The notes under the pieces: model-generated
Seen by the model: the letters and a program-made list of their open reading frames with translations, nothing else
Databases searched by the model: none
What the model was told of the DNA's origin: nothing
In this document: one piece after another, positions 9,674 through 20,509 of the stretch
Numbering within the stretch: position 1 is the stretch's first letter
Layout: the number at the start of each line of letters is the position of its first letter
Made by a program: the position numbers and the translations under genes
DNA from: Solanum dulcamara
Taxonomy: Eukaryota > Streptophyta > Magnoliopsida > Solanales > Solanaceae
Direction: 5' to 3'
Length of the DNA: 64,000 bases
Assembly (NCBI RefSeq): GCF_947179165.1
Contig: NC_077240.1
Span: 49,970,501-50,034,500 of the forward strand

Positions 9674-12600
9674 TGTTACACCCCGTACTTTTGTACCTTG
9701 GAACGGGTTCTTAAGTCTCTTGAAAGGCTCTTAAGTTTCTTCAAAGGTTCTTAAGTTTTTGGAAGGATTCTTAAGTTTTTTAAAGCTTCTTAAAGCTTCT
9801 TTAAGCTTCTTAAAAGTTACCATCTGAGCCGGATAATCTATAACACTATCAAACAAGTCTAAGGAACGGAGAATGTGATGCCCCATAGTAGGGAAGATTG
9901 GAAATACAGTTATAAGAATCCGGAAGGAGTTGGAGGCCAAATAATGAGTCGTAGGACTCGAATTACTTATTTAAGATACTAACTTGGAAATCTTACATAC
10001 TTAAGCTACTTGAGTACATACCAAGCTTACCTAGCAAGGATTACATAGGTTCATAAAGTAAGACGAGATTACAAATCCACGAGGGGAAAAAAAGGTACCA
10101 CATGGCAGCATAGGAGAGTCCCACATGGAAGCAAATGGAGGTGCCACATGGAAGCAGCTGGAGCATGGGGTGGGCTCCTACATGCCATGTGGCAGCTTAT
10201 GGTTGGAGGAGGTGGTGTGTTGGTCCAATGAGGGCTTGACACGTGTCACCACTTAGGGGTTGACACATATCACCTCCTAAGGTGGAATATATATATATAT
10301 ATATGTTTATGATCATCCTTATCAACAAAAGGTCATACTTATCTCCAAAATTCAAGAAAACTCTAGAGAAAAAAAGAGAAGAGAAACCCTAAGGTAAGAG
10401 AGAAAGAGGGCTACGGATTTGGAGGAAAAAAAGGTAAGTCTCTGATTTAGTTCCGTGAACTAATTAAATAAGGTATAACAAAGTGATATGAAGGTCTTAT
10501 TGATGTAAATTTATGATTTGGTGCAGCACCAAAAGGACAACAAGCAGCGATAAAGTTTTAGTCGCGCTAAAGGAACTTTAGAGGCGAGTTTTGGAGAGTT
10601 TGGCGAGTTTTGGGAAAGGTAAGGTTTTCCCTTTCAAATTGGAGTTTATCATGATGTTATGAGGTATATTAGATGTCTTAAATAAGGTTGGAAGTGGAAA
10701 AATTGCATAAGGTTGCTTGACGTTAGAAACAAACTAAATTGAAGTCGTTATAGTGAAATCAAAGTCGAGTAGTGTGTTGCGATTGTGGTACTGTGGTTGA
10801 AGCTGGTTTGGTTGAGTGTTTGAGGGATGGAATGTGTTTTAAAAAGTGTGTGGTTTCTACTGGTTGCATCCCCATGACCCTCCATTTCATATTGGTAAAG
10901 ATTTTACAAAATAAAGGTTAAAAACTGTATTTTGGTATCGTAGTTTTGAGCTAGTTGTTTGGAGTTAAATTGAGTAATGTTGAATTGATGTGATTGTATA
11001 TATGGATGATGGTTTTTATTGGTAATATGGCTGTTAATATTAGCAGTTGGATAGGATAAGTTATAGGGGAGATGCTGCCCGATTTTCGGTAATTTCGGAA
11101 CTAGTAATAAACTAGTCGAGGGAAATGGATACTTGGTTGTAGAGTTGGAAATTGGAAATTGAAAGGTTATTAACCTTACTATTACTTTCATGTCAAATAG
11201 TTTCAAAATACGATGAGGCAAACGTGGGTAAGAGCAATCCATAAGAGGTATGTCAAGCTACCTTCTTTCTCTTGGCATGTTTTTGGCATAAGTATGTGAA
11301 GCTATCTCCTTTCTCTTGGCATGTCTTTGGCATAAGTATGTAAAGCTATCTTTCTTTATTTTGGAATATCCTAGTCTTAAGTGGATTGTATATGTAATTT
11401 GGGAACAATTCCATTCATAGAACCCCTAGTATGGTTCATAAATCTTATTCACTTCTCGATGTACAGACTCCTGCGATAGTTGAGTTTTGGCCTTGTAAGT
11501 TTTTGACATGACAAAAAGTAGTACACGTGAAGCCTATCCCTTCCCTCTATTGAAATAGTTTAATGTAATTGAATCTCTATATGATATGAGTTAGAGGTAA
11601 TTCCCTTTGTAGGTTCGGGGCATAACTCATGACTTGTACTCACTTTTGAGTGGTATGGTTCTTAAAGTAATTAACCTTCGACCCTCGAGCCTTTTTTACA
11701 TACTGAATAATGATTGGATGTGTAAGCCTCTATACCTGGAGGCTCTTGGCATACTTTATGATGGTAGGTTGAGGTATGTTTGATAGGTTACCAAATGTTA
11801 TGTGCACGTATATGCATTATTATACGATAAATGGATCGGGCCGAACGTTCCTCGACATTATTATAAGATAAATAGATCAGGCCGAATATTCCTCGGCATT
11901 ATTATATGATATCTGGATCGAGCCGAACGTTCTTCAACATTACTATATAATATATGGATTGGGCCAAACGTTCCTTGATATTACTATATAATATATGGAT
12001 CGGGCCGAACATCCCTCGACATTACTATATAATATATGGATTGGGCCGAACGTTCCTCAGTATTACTATATAATATATGGATTGGGCCAAATATTCCTCG
12101 GCATTATTATATGATATCTGGATCGGTCCAAACGTTCCTCGGCATTACTATATAATATATGGATCGGGCAGAACGTTCCTCGGCATTATTATATTAGATA
12201 GTACTAAGAGTATATAGATGCTTATGATAACAGGGTGATGTAGTTGTTACACCAAGTCCCCAAACGGGCCAGGTATAATACGTGATGATAGTATGTACGA
12301 CTTTATGTTATAAGCTACAGGTATAGTAAATGATTAGATGTCATACTTTCCCCTGCATCCCTATGCCAACTGTCATTTCCTTATGATGTCTATGCTTATA
12401 TACTCAGTACATATATCGTACTGACCCCCTTTCTTGAGGGTCTGCGTTCATGCCCGCTGTTACAGATATACACATTAGGGATCTGTCAGTGTAGGAGTTC
12501 CACTCAGCAGTTCAGAAGCACTCTATTGTGCCGGAGCCTAGTTTTGGTATTAGGAGTTCCACTCAGCAGTTCAGAAGCGCTCCATTGTACCGGAGCCTAG

Positions 12601-12900
12601 TTTGGGTATTAACCTTCGATGTATATATTTATTTGTTCACTAGTACAGCGAGGGCCCTGTCCCGCCTTATGTTACTGTTCTTACTCTTAGAGGTCTGTGG
12701 ATATGTATGTGGGTTGTATATAGGTTGTATATGCATGTATGTACAGTGGTTCCTATGATAAGCCTCGTTGTCTTATTTGTTATCCTGCATGTTGATGTGC
12801 TATAACTTAAATAGGGGACAGATTTACTTACAGATAGAAGGAATATATGCGAGTACCCAGTTCGGCCATCCGTCATAGCCTATGGGGTTGGGTCGTGACA
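9674..12900 (+). repeat. 3' LTR of element B
   Basis: Starts TGTTACACCCCGTACTT and ends gggttgggtcgtgaca. It contains the gagtcgtaggactcg palindrome (9944) and the G-box variant gacacgtgtcacc (about 10227). A (TA)n run at 10287-10304 serves as a TATA region, and donor-like aaggtaagt is at 10431. A 41-bp minisatellite spans 11828-12195, followed by the conserved hairpin near 12423. A 70-bp stretch containing aggagttccactcagcag is duplicated at about 12493 and 12551. Confidence 0.85.
11828..12195 (+). repeat. 41-bp minisatellite in 3' LTR B
   Basis: About nine units of the form atggatcgggccgaacgttc followed by ctcggcattactatata. The spacing is 41 bp between the first landmarks (11846, 11887, 11928). 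It is the same array type as in the 5' LTR but with a different unit length, so the two arrays have changed since the LTRs were identical. Confidence 0.85.
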
Positions 12901-13721
12901 CCTTAGTAGCAGCTTCATGTCCCATAAACTACGTGCCACCATAGGTTGCCTTCATGTCTTAGCTATTAGATCCATATATAGCGTATATATGGCCCGCCTA
13001 GTGGGGTAGAGTCTACCTTGGCAAGTAGATTCCTCTTTTCTTTATTGTATGGGGAGACAATAGGATTCCATATTATAGATCGCATGGTCTTTTTGTCGGT
13101 TATGGTTCCTATCCCACATATATATGATCTCTTAAGTATGTTATGATTTTGAATTTATGCTTTTAAATACTTTGGTCAATATGATTTTCTTATAACTTTA
13201 CTTATTCTATCTTATCATGTGTTTTACTTGACCTTTGCATTCCATAATTTAAGTTGCATGTCACGCCCTCATACTTAGTACATTCCAATGTACTAATGCA
13301 TACTTTTGCCTACATTATCTCATAATGTAGGGATTGAGGTTGAAGATCATACTCATCTACGTGGCTAGTTAAGCTTCCCTATTCAACGGCATTATGGTGA
13401 GTCCTCATTTATCGGAGACTAGTTGTTGAGTTAGTTACTATTTCCAAAGACTTTTGTTATGTTTCATATTGAGGGTGAGCGAGGGACATGTCTTATCCCC
13501 CACCCATATTCATGAGTAGAGGCATATAGTTGGACAAATGTTTTGAGTCTATGTTGTCATGTGATATTCTTCATTTACTATTCATGGTTTAGACTCTCTT
13601 ATTATATTTTCGCCTTTTACTTTACCTTATAAATGCTTATGATATGTACAAGAGGCTTGGTTATACTCCTTTGGGGTTTCAATTTTCATGTTACGACTAG
13701 GCCGTAGATCGGTTCGTGACA
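12901..13721 (+). mobile_element. 3' part of a C/E-type LTR
   Basis: ccttagtagcagc to ggttcgtgaca aligns with the last 820 bp of LTR E, sharing tagagtctaccttggcaag, ggttatggttcctatccca and gttacgactaggcc. Its first 25 bases overlap in sequence with the last bases of C2 (cttagtagca...tcttata), so the two pieces are not a clean split of one LTR. Confidence 0.75.
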
Positions 13722-14175
13722 TGCACGCTTAAGCAGCTCCATCGCGAGGCCCAAAGGTACAATGACAAGAAAGCTAGACAAGATGATAGTCAAGGTGAAC
13801 GCCGCTTTAGACCCTGGGAGTCTTATGGTAGTTCTTGCCAGATATTTCATCCCGATCAGTCCAGTTTCCCCTTCTATGCCTCTCTTCAGACTTTAGAGAG
13901 TGATCATCACCATTAGGTTGGCTCTAGTGCCGGTCCAAGGTGGTTCGCAGATGGGTTTTTTCGATCGAGGATGCCGACCTCTAGCTTTCAGCCGACATGC
14001 CAAGAGGTACTATGAGTTCGCGAAGCTATATCATTGGTCCCCTCACCGCAGACTAGCCTTACCAGCTTCATAGGTAGATAGACCTGCGCCAACACTAGTA
14101 CCCAGGGCCAAGACTGTAGGGGTGGTTATCAGGGTACACGACGAGGTCCTCGGGGAGGCATATCAGGAGGCAGAG
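13722..14175 (+). pseudogene. gag C-terminal relic (Ty3/gypsy)
   Basis: The first 65 codons read REAQRYNDKKARQDDSQGE and then an S/F/P-rich tract, resembling the basic linker upstream of the zinc knuckle in gypsy gag. Further on, an RPAP motif and an R/G-rich tail (RGG, PRGG) resemble the end of gag before protease. Several stops and at least one frame change are needed. No PBS or gag start lies between it and the LTR end at 13721, so an internal deletion removed them. It is cut by element E. Confidence 0.6.
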
Positions 14176-16167
14176 TGTAACATCCCTCAAAATGATCACA
14201 AGTGCCTTAAGAATTCCTTGGGATTAGGCCGCTCATGTAACGCATTATACTTAATCTTTTTGAAAAATTTGAGTTCAGAATATCGAACAGGGGGTCAAAA
14301 CCTACAGGAAAATAATTTCGGTGGATTTTTAGGACTTGTAGATTGAAAGATAGATTTCTCAAGAAACTGCACAAAATAAAAAGGTCTGCGACAAGTTTGC
14401 ATCGCGGACCTGACAGGTTTTTTGGCCGAGTTGGATTTTTAGTAAGGGCATTTTAGACTTTTCCCAAATTGTTAAATAATGAACCTAAACGATTTTAGGA
14501 CCTAATTCAACTCTATAAATTAACTAAACCTCTAATTCTATTCATTCTTCTATAATTCACCTACTTAAATATTTCTCTCTCTTCAAAAGACTCTCAAGGA
14601 CTCAATTGAAGACTTCAAGTAAATTCACTCAAGTTCTCCATCAAAACTCTCAAGTTCTTCCAAATTAATTGGTATTTTCACTTAAGGTATGTGAGTATTG
14701 ATTCATAGACTCTTTCATCCATGACGCCCAATCAATTTCTCAAGTTTTCTATCAAATTAAAGTATGGTATTTTATGGGTTTTATGATCTCCATTCCTATT
14801 GCATGAATTATTATTCAAAGTATGATCATGAGTCTATTTTGATATACATTGATGGTTATTGCATTAAATTGAAGAATTTTCTCATGAATTCTACTATTTT
14901 GATTTTTAGGGTATATGATGTAAATTATGAGTATTTTGTATTATACTTCCAAGAGATATTATCTTTAATAAATTACGTATGGGCTGATATAAAGTTTATG
15001 ATCATGCATGTTTTTAAGTTAATTTCATGATTTTCAAGTCAATTAATCATGCACTCATGTCTTACCCTAATTTCAAGTATAAGCTATGATCATGAATTCC
15101 TAAGTATGAATTATGTCTATGTAAGTATGATTGTAATGATGAAAGGACAATTCTCACAATATAAGTATGTTATGAAAATGAGCTACTCTATAATTTAAAA
15201 CCTATGATCATGTTTATGATATATTTCAATTATGATTTCTATGCTATATATATATTCCATGGGATTTGACTTAGCACCGAATGTGGACTTGAAGTGAGGG
15301 CTCGAACTATGGAGTCCTTATATAAAGTCTCTTGTCTCATAACTACATACCACCGTAGGATTCCCCTTTTGGCCTTGCTAGTGGATCCACATATAGTGTA
15401 TGTATGACCCACCTAGCGGGATAGAGTCTACCTTGGCAAGTAGATTCCCCTTTTCTCCAATGTAGTGGCAACATTGGGATTCCATGTTATAGCTCGCATG
15501 GTCTTATTATTGGTTATGGTTCCTATCCCATATATGTATGGTCCTTTTATGTTCTAAATTAATAATCCTATCTTTTACTTTATATGATACTTTTATGGTT
15601 TGTTATGCATTGATCTTTCTTAAACACTACTTATGATTTCTTTATTACTTCTCCTATCATGCTATTTAAAATGGTCATTTGTACAAACATGGTCTTCTAT
15701 GTGTTGCATTGCCTACATACTTAGTATATTCCAATGTACTAATGTATATTTTTTGCCTACATTGTCTCATAATATAGGAGTTGATGTTGAAGATCATATT
15801 TGTCCACATGGCTAGTTAAGCTTTTTAATCCGGCGGTGTTTGTGGTAAGTCCTCATTCATCGGGGACTAGTCATCGAGTTGGTTATTATTTCAAAGAATT
15901 TTTGTTATATTTCATATTGAGGGTGAGCTAGAGATATGTCTTACCCCCCGCCCATACTCATGTGTAGAGGCATCTAGTTGGATAAATGTTTGAGTCTATG
16001 TTGTCATGTGATATTCTTCATTTACTATTCATGGTTCAGATTTTGGTATGATCTTTCTGCTTTTACTTTACCTTATATATGCTTATGATATGTACAAGAG
16101 GCTTGGTTGGAGGCCCTCAAGGTTTTTATCATCGTGTTACGACTAGGCCCTAGGTCAGGTCATAACA
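14176..16167 (+). repeat. 5' LTR of element E
   Basis: 1,992 bp, TGTAACATCCCTC to gtcaggtcataaca. It carries one gtctgcga...tcgcggac inverted pair (14384-14411), a TATA box, a pyrimidine-rich leader (tctctctcttcaaaagactc), gggatttgacttagcaccga near 15262 and gactaggccctagg at the end. An 88-codon open frame at 14764 is chance: it is AT-rich and absent as such from the 3' copy. Confidence 0.9.
14511..14523 (+). promoter_or_regulatory. TATA box of 5' LTR E
   Basis: ctctataaattaac is followed 60-130 bp later by the pyrimidine-rich leader. The same box stands at 19058-19070 in the 3' LTR. It marks the likely U3/R boundary about 30 bp downstream. Confidence 0.65.
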
Positions 16168-16171
16168 AACT

Positions 16172-16183
16172 TGGTATCAGAGC
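16172..16183 (+). other. Primer-binding site (initiator tRNA-Met), element E
   Basis: TGGTATCAGAGC, the complement of the plant initiator tRNA-Met 3' end, lies four bases after the LTR end. This PBS is the norm for plant Ty3/gypsy elements and it confirms the LTR boundary and orientation. Confidence 0.9.
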
Positions 16184-16389
16184 CCAAGGTTTTTCAAGTG
16201 TCCTAGGGTGTCCAACGTTCCATGTCAAGTAGAGTTTATTCATGGGTGTGAAGCGTGCCACACTTATGAGTAGGAGGCTATAAGGTGTCTTAGGATATTC
16301 TCACTTCTCTCATGATCCATGTCATGCGATAGAGTGTTACTTTAAGACCTTCCCTTCTAACGATTGTTCTCTGCAATTTTTTTTGGAAC

Positions 16390-17510
16390 ATGCCTCCAAG
16401 AAGCAAATCCCTCAAGCTAATGGTCCTCTTCCCGATTAAGTAACTAATGAGGAGTTTTGGACCACTATAACTATGCTAGCTCACATAGTGGCCAACCAAG
16501 GACTAATTGCTCCTCTAAATGTGATCACACCGGCTTCAAGAGTTAGAGACTTTACAATGATGAACCTTACCGAGTTCCATGGTTCAAAAGGCAATGAGGA
16601 TCCCCAAGAATTGGTTTATGAGGTATATAAGATTATGCATATTATGGGGATGTCTTTGGAAGAGAAGGCGTAGATGGAGGCCTACCAACTTAGGGGTTTT
16701 GCTCGAGTGTGGTACAACCAATGGAAGGCCAAAAGAGTGAATGAGGGTTCTATAGATTGGTAAAGTTTTAAGGTTGTATTTCTTGATCATTTCTTTCCCT
16801 TAGAGTTGAGAGAGGCGAAGGTGATGGAATTTACCAACTTGAAGAAAGGGAGTATGAGTGTAAGGGAGTATTCCCTTAACTTCGTGAAGTTGTCCAAGTG
16901 TTCTCCTTCTTTGGTAGTTGATTCTCGCTCTCGAATGAGTAAGTTCATTTTGGGGGTGTCTGACTTAGTTGCTAGAGAATTCCGAGCCACTATGCTTGTG
17001 AAAGAAATGGACATATCTCAGCTCATGACCTATGCTGAACAAATAGAAAGGGAGAATCTTGAAGAGAGAAAGATGAGGGAGTCCAAGAGGGCTTGGTTTG
17101 AAGACAAATTTTCTAATGCTAAGATCGGTAAGGATAATAGCCGTTTTCAATAAGGCCAAAGATTCCAATGTCATGGTTTCCCTCAAACTTTAGGAAAAAG
17201 GTTTGATAAGGATAGGGTGCTATACCCTAAGGGCCAAGGTGGAGATGTGAATGCTAGTAGTACTACTCTCCTTATGTGCACCAAGTGTGGAAGGAATCAT
17301 GGGGGTAAGTGTTTGATGGGAATGGGTGCTTTTTTTTGATGTGGTAAAATTAGGCACAAGGCCTCCAAATGCCCTAAAAGAGGAGAGAAAGACATACTCA
17401 AAGCCAAGCTATTCAATGTGGACAAGCTCAAAGAGGTGGCGGCCCGCGCCATAATAGGTTCTATGCACTTCAAGCTAGGAAAGAGGTTGAGGAGTCTCCC
17501 AATGTGATTA
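16390..17510 (+). pseudogene. gag pseudogene, element E
   Basis: A start codon at 16390 (MPPRS, as in related gag proteins) is in a different frame from the body. From 16473 to about 17500 one frame runs without frameshift. It holds the retrotransposon gag core (AYQLRGFARVWYNQWK, FFPLELREAKV, GSMSVREYSLNF, LVVDSRSRMSKF, MTYAEQIERE) and then the zinc-knuckle region CTKCGRNHGGKC and CGKIRHKASKC. The frame is broken by four nonsense codons, at 16671, 16761, 17151 and 17337. The first cysteine of the second knuckle is a phenylalanine, so RNA binding would be impaired. The product would package element RNA in a cytoplasmic particle. It cannot be made in full here. Confidence 0.85.
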
Positions 17511-17532
17511 TAGGTAAGTGTGGGTGTTGCAC

Positions 17533-17672
17533 CTTGATGTTTATGTTTTAGTTGATCCGGGTGCCACATTATCTTTTATTACTCCTTACCTTTCTATAAG
17601 ATTTGATGTATGTCCTGAAATCTTTCTAGGTCCTTTTTCGATTAATACTCTTATGCGACTCGATATTTAGGG
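17533..17672 (+). pseudogene. Retropepsin (protease) fragment, element E
   Basis: The translation gives LDVYVLVDPGATLSFITPYL followed by about 25 residues to a stop. DPGA replaces the usual D-S/T-G active-site triad of aspartic proteases, with proline in the middle, as is also seen in element I of this window. It is in a different frame from gag, and only the N-terminal half remains. From 17673 to 18109 I recognise nothing. Confidence 0.7.
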
Positions 17673-18109
17673 GTAAGTTTGAGAGATGCTAATGACAGTG
17701 GGTGTTCCATATTGTGATAATTGTGGTATGCTTGGTCCATTTAAGGTTATAGACATAGAGGAAAATCTAGATGAGACCTCACTGTGTGCAATAGATAGGT
17801 AAGAGTATATTGGTGTGACCTTTGGTAGGAGTGAATATTAATGAGGATATAGAGATGCTAAGGTAGACACAATAATTATTAAGTGATGTTGACTTCAAGA
17901 GATCCATAAAGTGGTTAGAATAGTAGGCGTGAATGTGTGGTTGTAGATATATGAATGATTAGTAGTAGTCTATTGATCACTTCTTGTTAAAGGTTTCAAG
18001 TGAGTATATTTGAGTTTTTATAGAACTAGGCTTGAATTTAGTGTTGATGGAATATGGGTGAATGTATGACACATTGTATGTTTCTTTATTAGGTTTCGAG
18101 ATTTGTTAA

Positions 18110-18440
18110 ATACGGGTAGTAAGGGGTAGTACTCTTAGGATCCTAAGGTATATTGACAAAATGGAATATGAGTTAGACTTACCATTTGAGTTGACTTTGA
18201 TTCATCCGGTATTTCATGTGTCAATATTGAGAAATTTGTGGGTGTTCCAAATTCTATTGTGACAATGGAAAATGTAAGTATTGAAGAGAATTTGACTTAT
18301 GATGATGTCCCGATTGATATTTTAGACCGACAAGTGAAGAGATTAAGGAATAAAGACGTTGTATCCATCAAAGTGTTATGAAGGAATCAACAAGTAGAGA
18401 GTGCTACATGGGTAGCAGAATTGGACATTATGAAGCATTC
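18110..18440 (+). pseudogene. Integrase C-terminal/chromodomain relic, element E
   Basis: Pieces in more than one frame read YELDLPFEL, then IEENLTYDDVPIDILDRQV, then KRLRNKDVVSIKVL, a stop in place of the usual W, and RNQQVESATW. These are the signature blocks of the GPY/F and chromodomain end of Tekay-type integrases, a domain that in this family steers insertion to heterochromatin. The integrase core, RNase H and RT are absent upstream. Confidence 0.8.
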
Positions 18441-18709
18441 CGTATCTCTTTCCTTCCACTCAAGCCTAAATGTACTAAGTTGTTCATGATCAAATCGATT
18501 AAACTCCTACGTTCCAGTTCCATATGTCATTCATATGCATGCATGATTCATGAAAATGATTTTTTCTCAAGGACTATGTCTTATGTTAAGTATGAAATTT
18601 ACATATTCTATGCATCTTTCAAAGTGTACTCATATTCGTGTTGGGTTGCTAGTCCTTTTTCCTTGTCCTTCCTATATTAGTTGAATCTTATTCGAGGATG
18701 AATGTTCCC

Positions 18710-18722
18710 AAGGGGGAGATAT
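18710..18722 (+). other. Polypurine tract of element E
   Basis: aagggggagata precedes the 3' LTR, whose first bases have drifted to TGCAACATCTC. It follows the typical ttcgaggatgaatgttccc. Confidence 0.8.
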
Positions 18723-20490
18723 TGCAACATCTCTTAAAATGCTAATAAGTGCCTTAAGAATACCTTGGAATTAGGCAGCTTATGTAACACATTATCCTTA
18801 ATTTTTTTGGAAAATATGAGTTCGGAATATCGATCAGGGGGTCAAAACCTGCAGGAAAAGAGTTTCGGTGGTTTTTTAGGACCCGTATATCGAAAGATAG
18901 ATTTCTAAAGAAACTGTAAAAAATGAAAGTCCGTGATAAGTTCGCATCGTGGACCTAGCAAGGGTTTTTTGGCCGAGTTGGATTTTTAGTAAAGGCATTT
19001 TAGACTTTTCTCAAATTGTTAGATAATGAACCTAGACGTTTTTAGGACCTAATTCAACTCTATAAATTAACCTAAACCTCTTATTCTATTCATTCTTCTA
19101 CAATTCACCTATTCAAACATTTCTCTCTCTACAAAAGACTCTCAAAGACTCAATTCAAGACTTCAAGTAAATTCACTCAAGCTCTCCATCAAAACTCTCA
19201 AGTTCTTCCAAATTAATTGATGTCCTCACTTAAGGTATGTGAGTATTGATTCATGGATCCTTTCATCCATGAAGCCTAATCAATTTCTCAAGTCTTCTAT
19301 CAGATTAAAGTATGGTATTTTATGGGTTTTATGATCTCTACTGCTATTGCATGAAATTTTGATTCAAATTATGATTATGAGTCTATTTTGATATAAATTG
19401 ATGGTCATTGCATTAAATTGAAGAGTTTTTCCATTAATTCTCCTATTTTAATTTCTAGGGTTTATGATGTAAAATATGAGTATTTTAAATTATACTTCCT
19501 AATGATATTAACTATATGAATTATGTATGGGCTAATATAAAGTTTATGATCATGCATGTTTTCAAGTAAACTACATGATTTTCATATCAATTGATCATGC
19601 ATTCACGTCTTACCCTAATTTCAAGTATAAGCTATGATCATGAATTTCCAAGTATGAATTATGTCTACGTATGTATGATTTGTAATGATGAAAGGACAAT
19701 TCTCACATTTTAAGTATATTATGAAAATGAGCTACTCTATGATTTTCAAACCTATGATCATGCTTATGATATATGTCAATTATGATTTCTAGGCTATATA
19801 TATATTCCGTAGGATTTGACTTAGCACCGAATGTGGACTTGAGGTGGGGGGCTCGACATATGGGGTCCTTATATAAAGTCTCTTGTCTCATAACTACGTG
19901 CCACCATAGGAATAATGTTTTTGCCTAGCTAGTGGATCCACATATAGCGATGTATGACACGCCTAGTGGGGTAGTGTCTACCTTAGCAAGTAGATTCCCC
20001 TTTCCTCCGATGTAGGGGCAACATTAGGATTCCATGTTATAGCTTGCATGATCTTATTATCGGTTATGGTTCCTATCGCACATATGTATGGTTCTTTTTA
20101 TGTTCTAAATGACTAATCCTATCTTTTACTTTATATGATACTTTTATGGTTTATTATGCATTGATCCTTCTTAAAGACTACTTATGATTTCTTTACTACT
20201 TCTCCTATCATGCTATTTAAAATGGTCATTTGTACAAACATGGTTTTCTATACATTGATTGCCTCCATACTTAGTACATTCCAACGTACTAATGCATAAT
20301 TTTTGCCTCCATTGTCTCATAATGTAGGGGTTGAGGTTGAAGATTATATTCTTCTACGTGTCTAGTTAAGCTTTTCTATCCAGCGGTGTTTGTGGTGAGT
20401 TCTCATTTATAGGGGACTAGTCATCGAGTTGGTTATTGTTTCAAAGACTTTTTGTTATGTTTCATATTGAGGGTGAGCTAGGAACATATT
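18723..20490 (+). repeat. 3' LTR of element E (truncated)
   Basis: Aligns with the 5' LTR from its start to catattgagggtgagcta, then breaks. The last 250 bp or so are missing. It keeps the palindromic pair gtccgtga...tcgtggac (18926-18953), which matches the 5' pair apart from transitions, and the TATA box at 19058-19070. Confidence 0.85.
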
Positions 20491-20509
20491 TTATATAAGT
20501 CATATAGAC

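Larger units (their letters stand above)
5867..12900 (+). mobile_element. Element B: long-LTR gypsy element with almost no internal region
   Basis: Two direct LTRs of about 3.5 and 3.2 kb flank only about 290 bp. That stretch holds the last codons of a chromovirus integrase and a polypurine tract. The PBS, gag, protease, RT, RNase H and most of integrase are gone. No matching 5-bp target duplication is visible: the left flank is an LTR D2 fragment and the right flank a C/E-type LTR piece. Either flanks were lost or the copy was made by recombination. It is incapable of autonomous movement. Confidence 0.8.
14176..20490 (+). mobile_element. Element E: deleted Ty3/gypsy chromovirus-like element
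   Basis: 5' LTR 14176-16167, PBS, gag, protease, an unassigned 440-bp stretch, integrase tail, polypurine tract and a 3' LTR cut near 20490. RT, RNase H and the integrase core are missing, so the element is non-autonomous. It landed in the gag relic that ends at 14175. Its right end is lost at a junction with reverse-strand LTR F, so no target duplication can be read. Confidence 0.85.
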
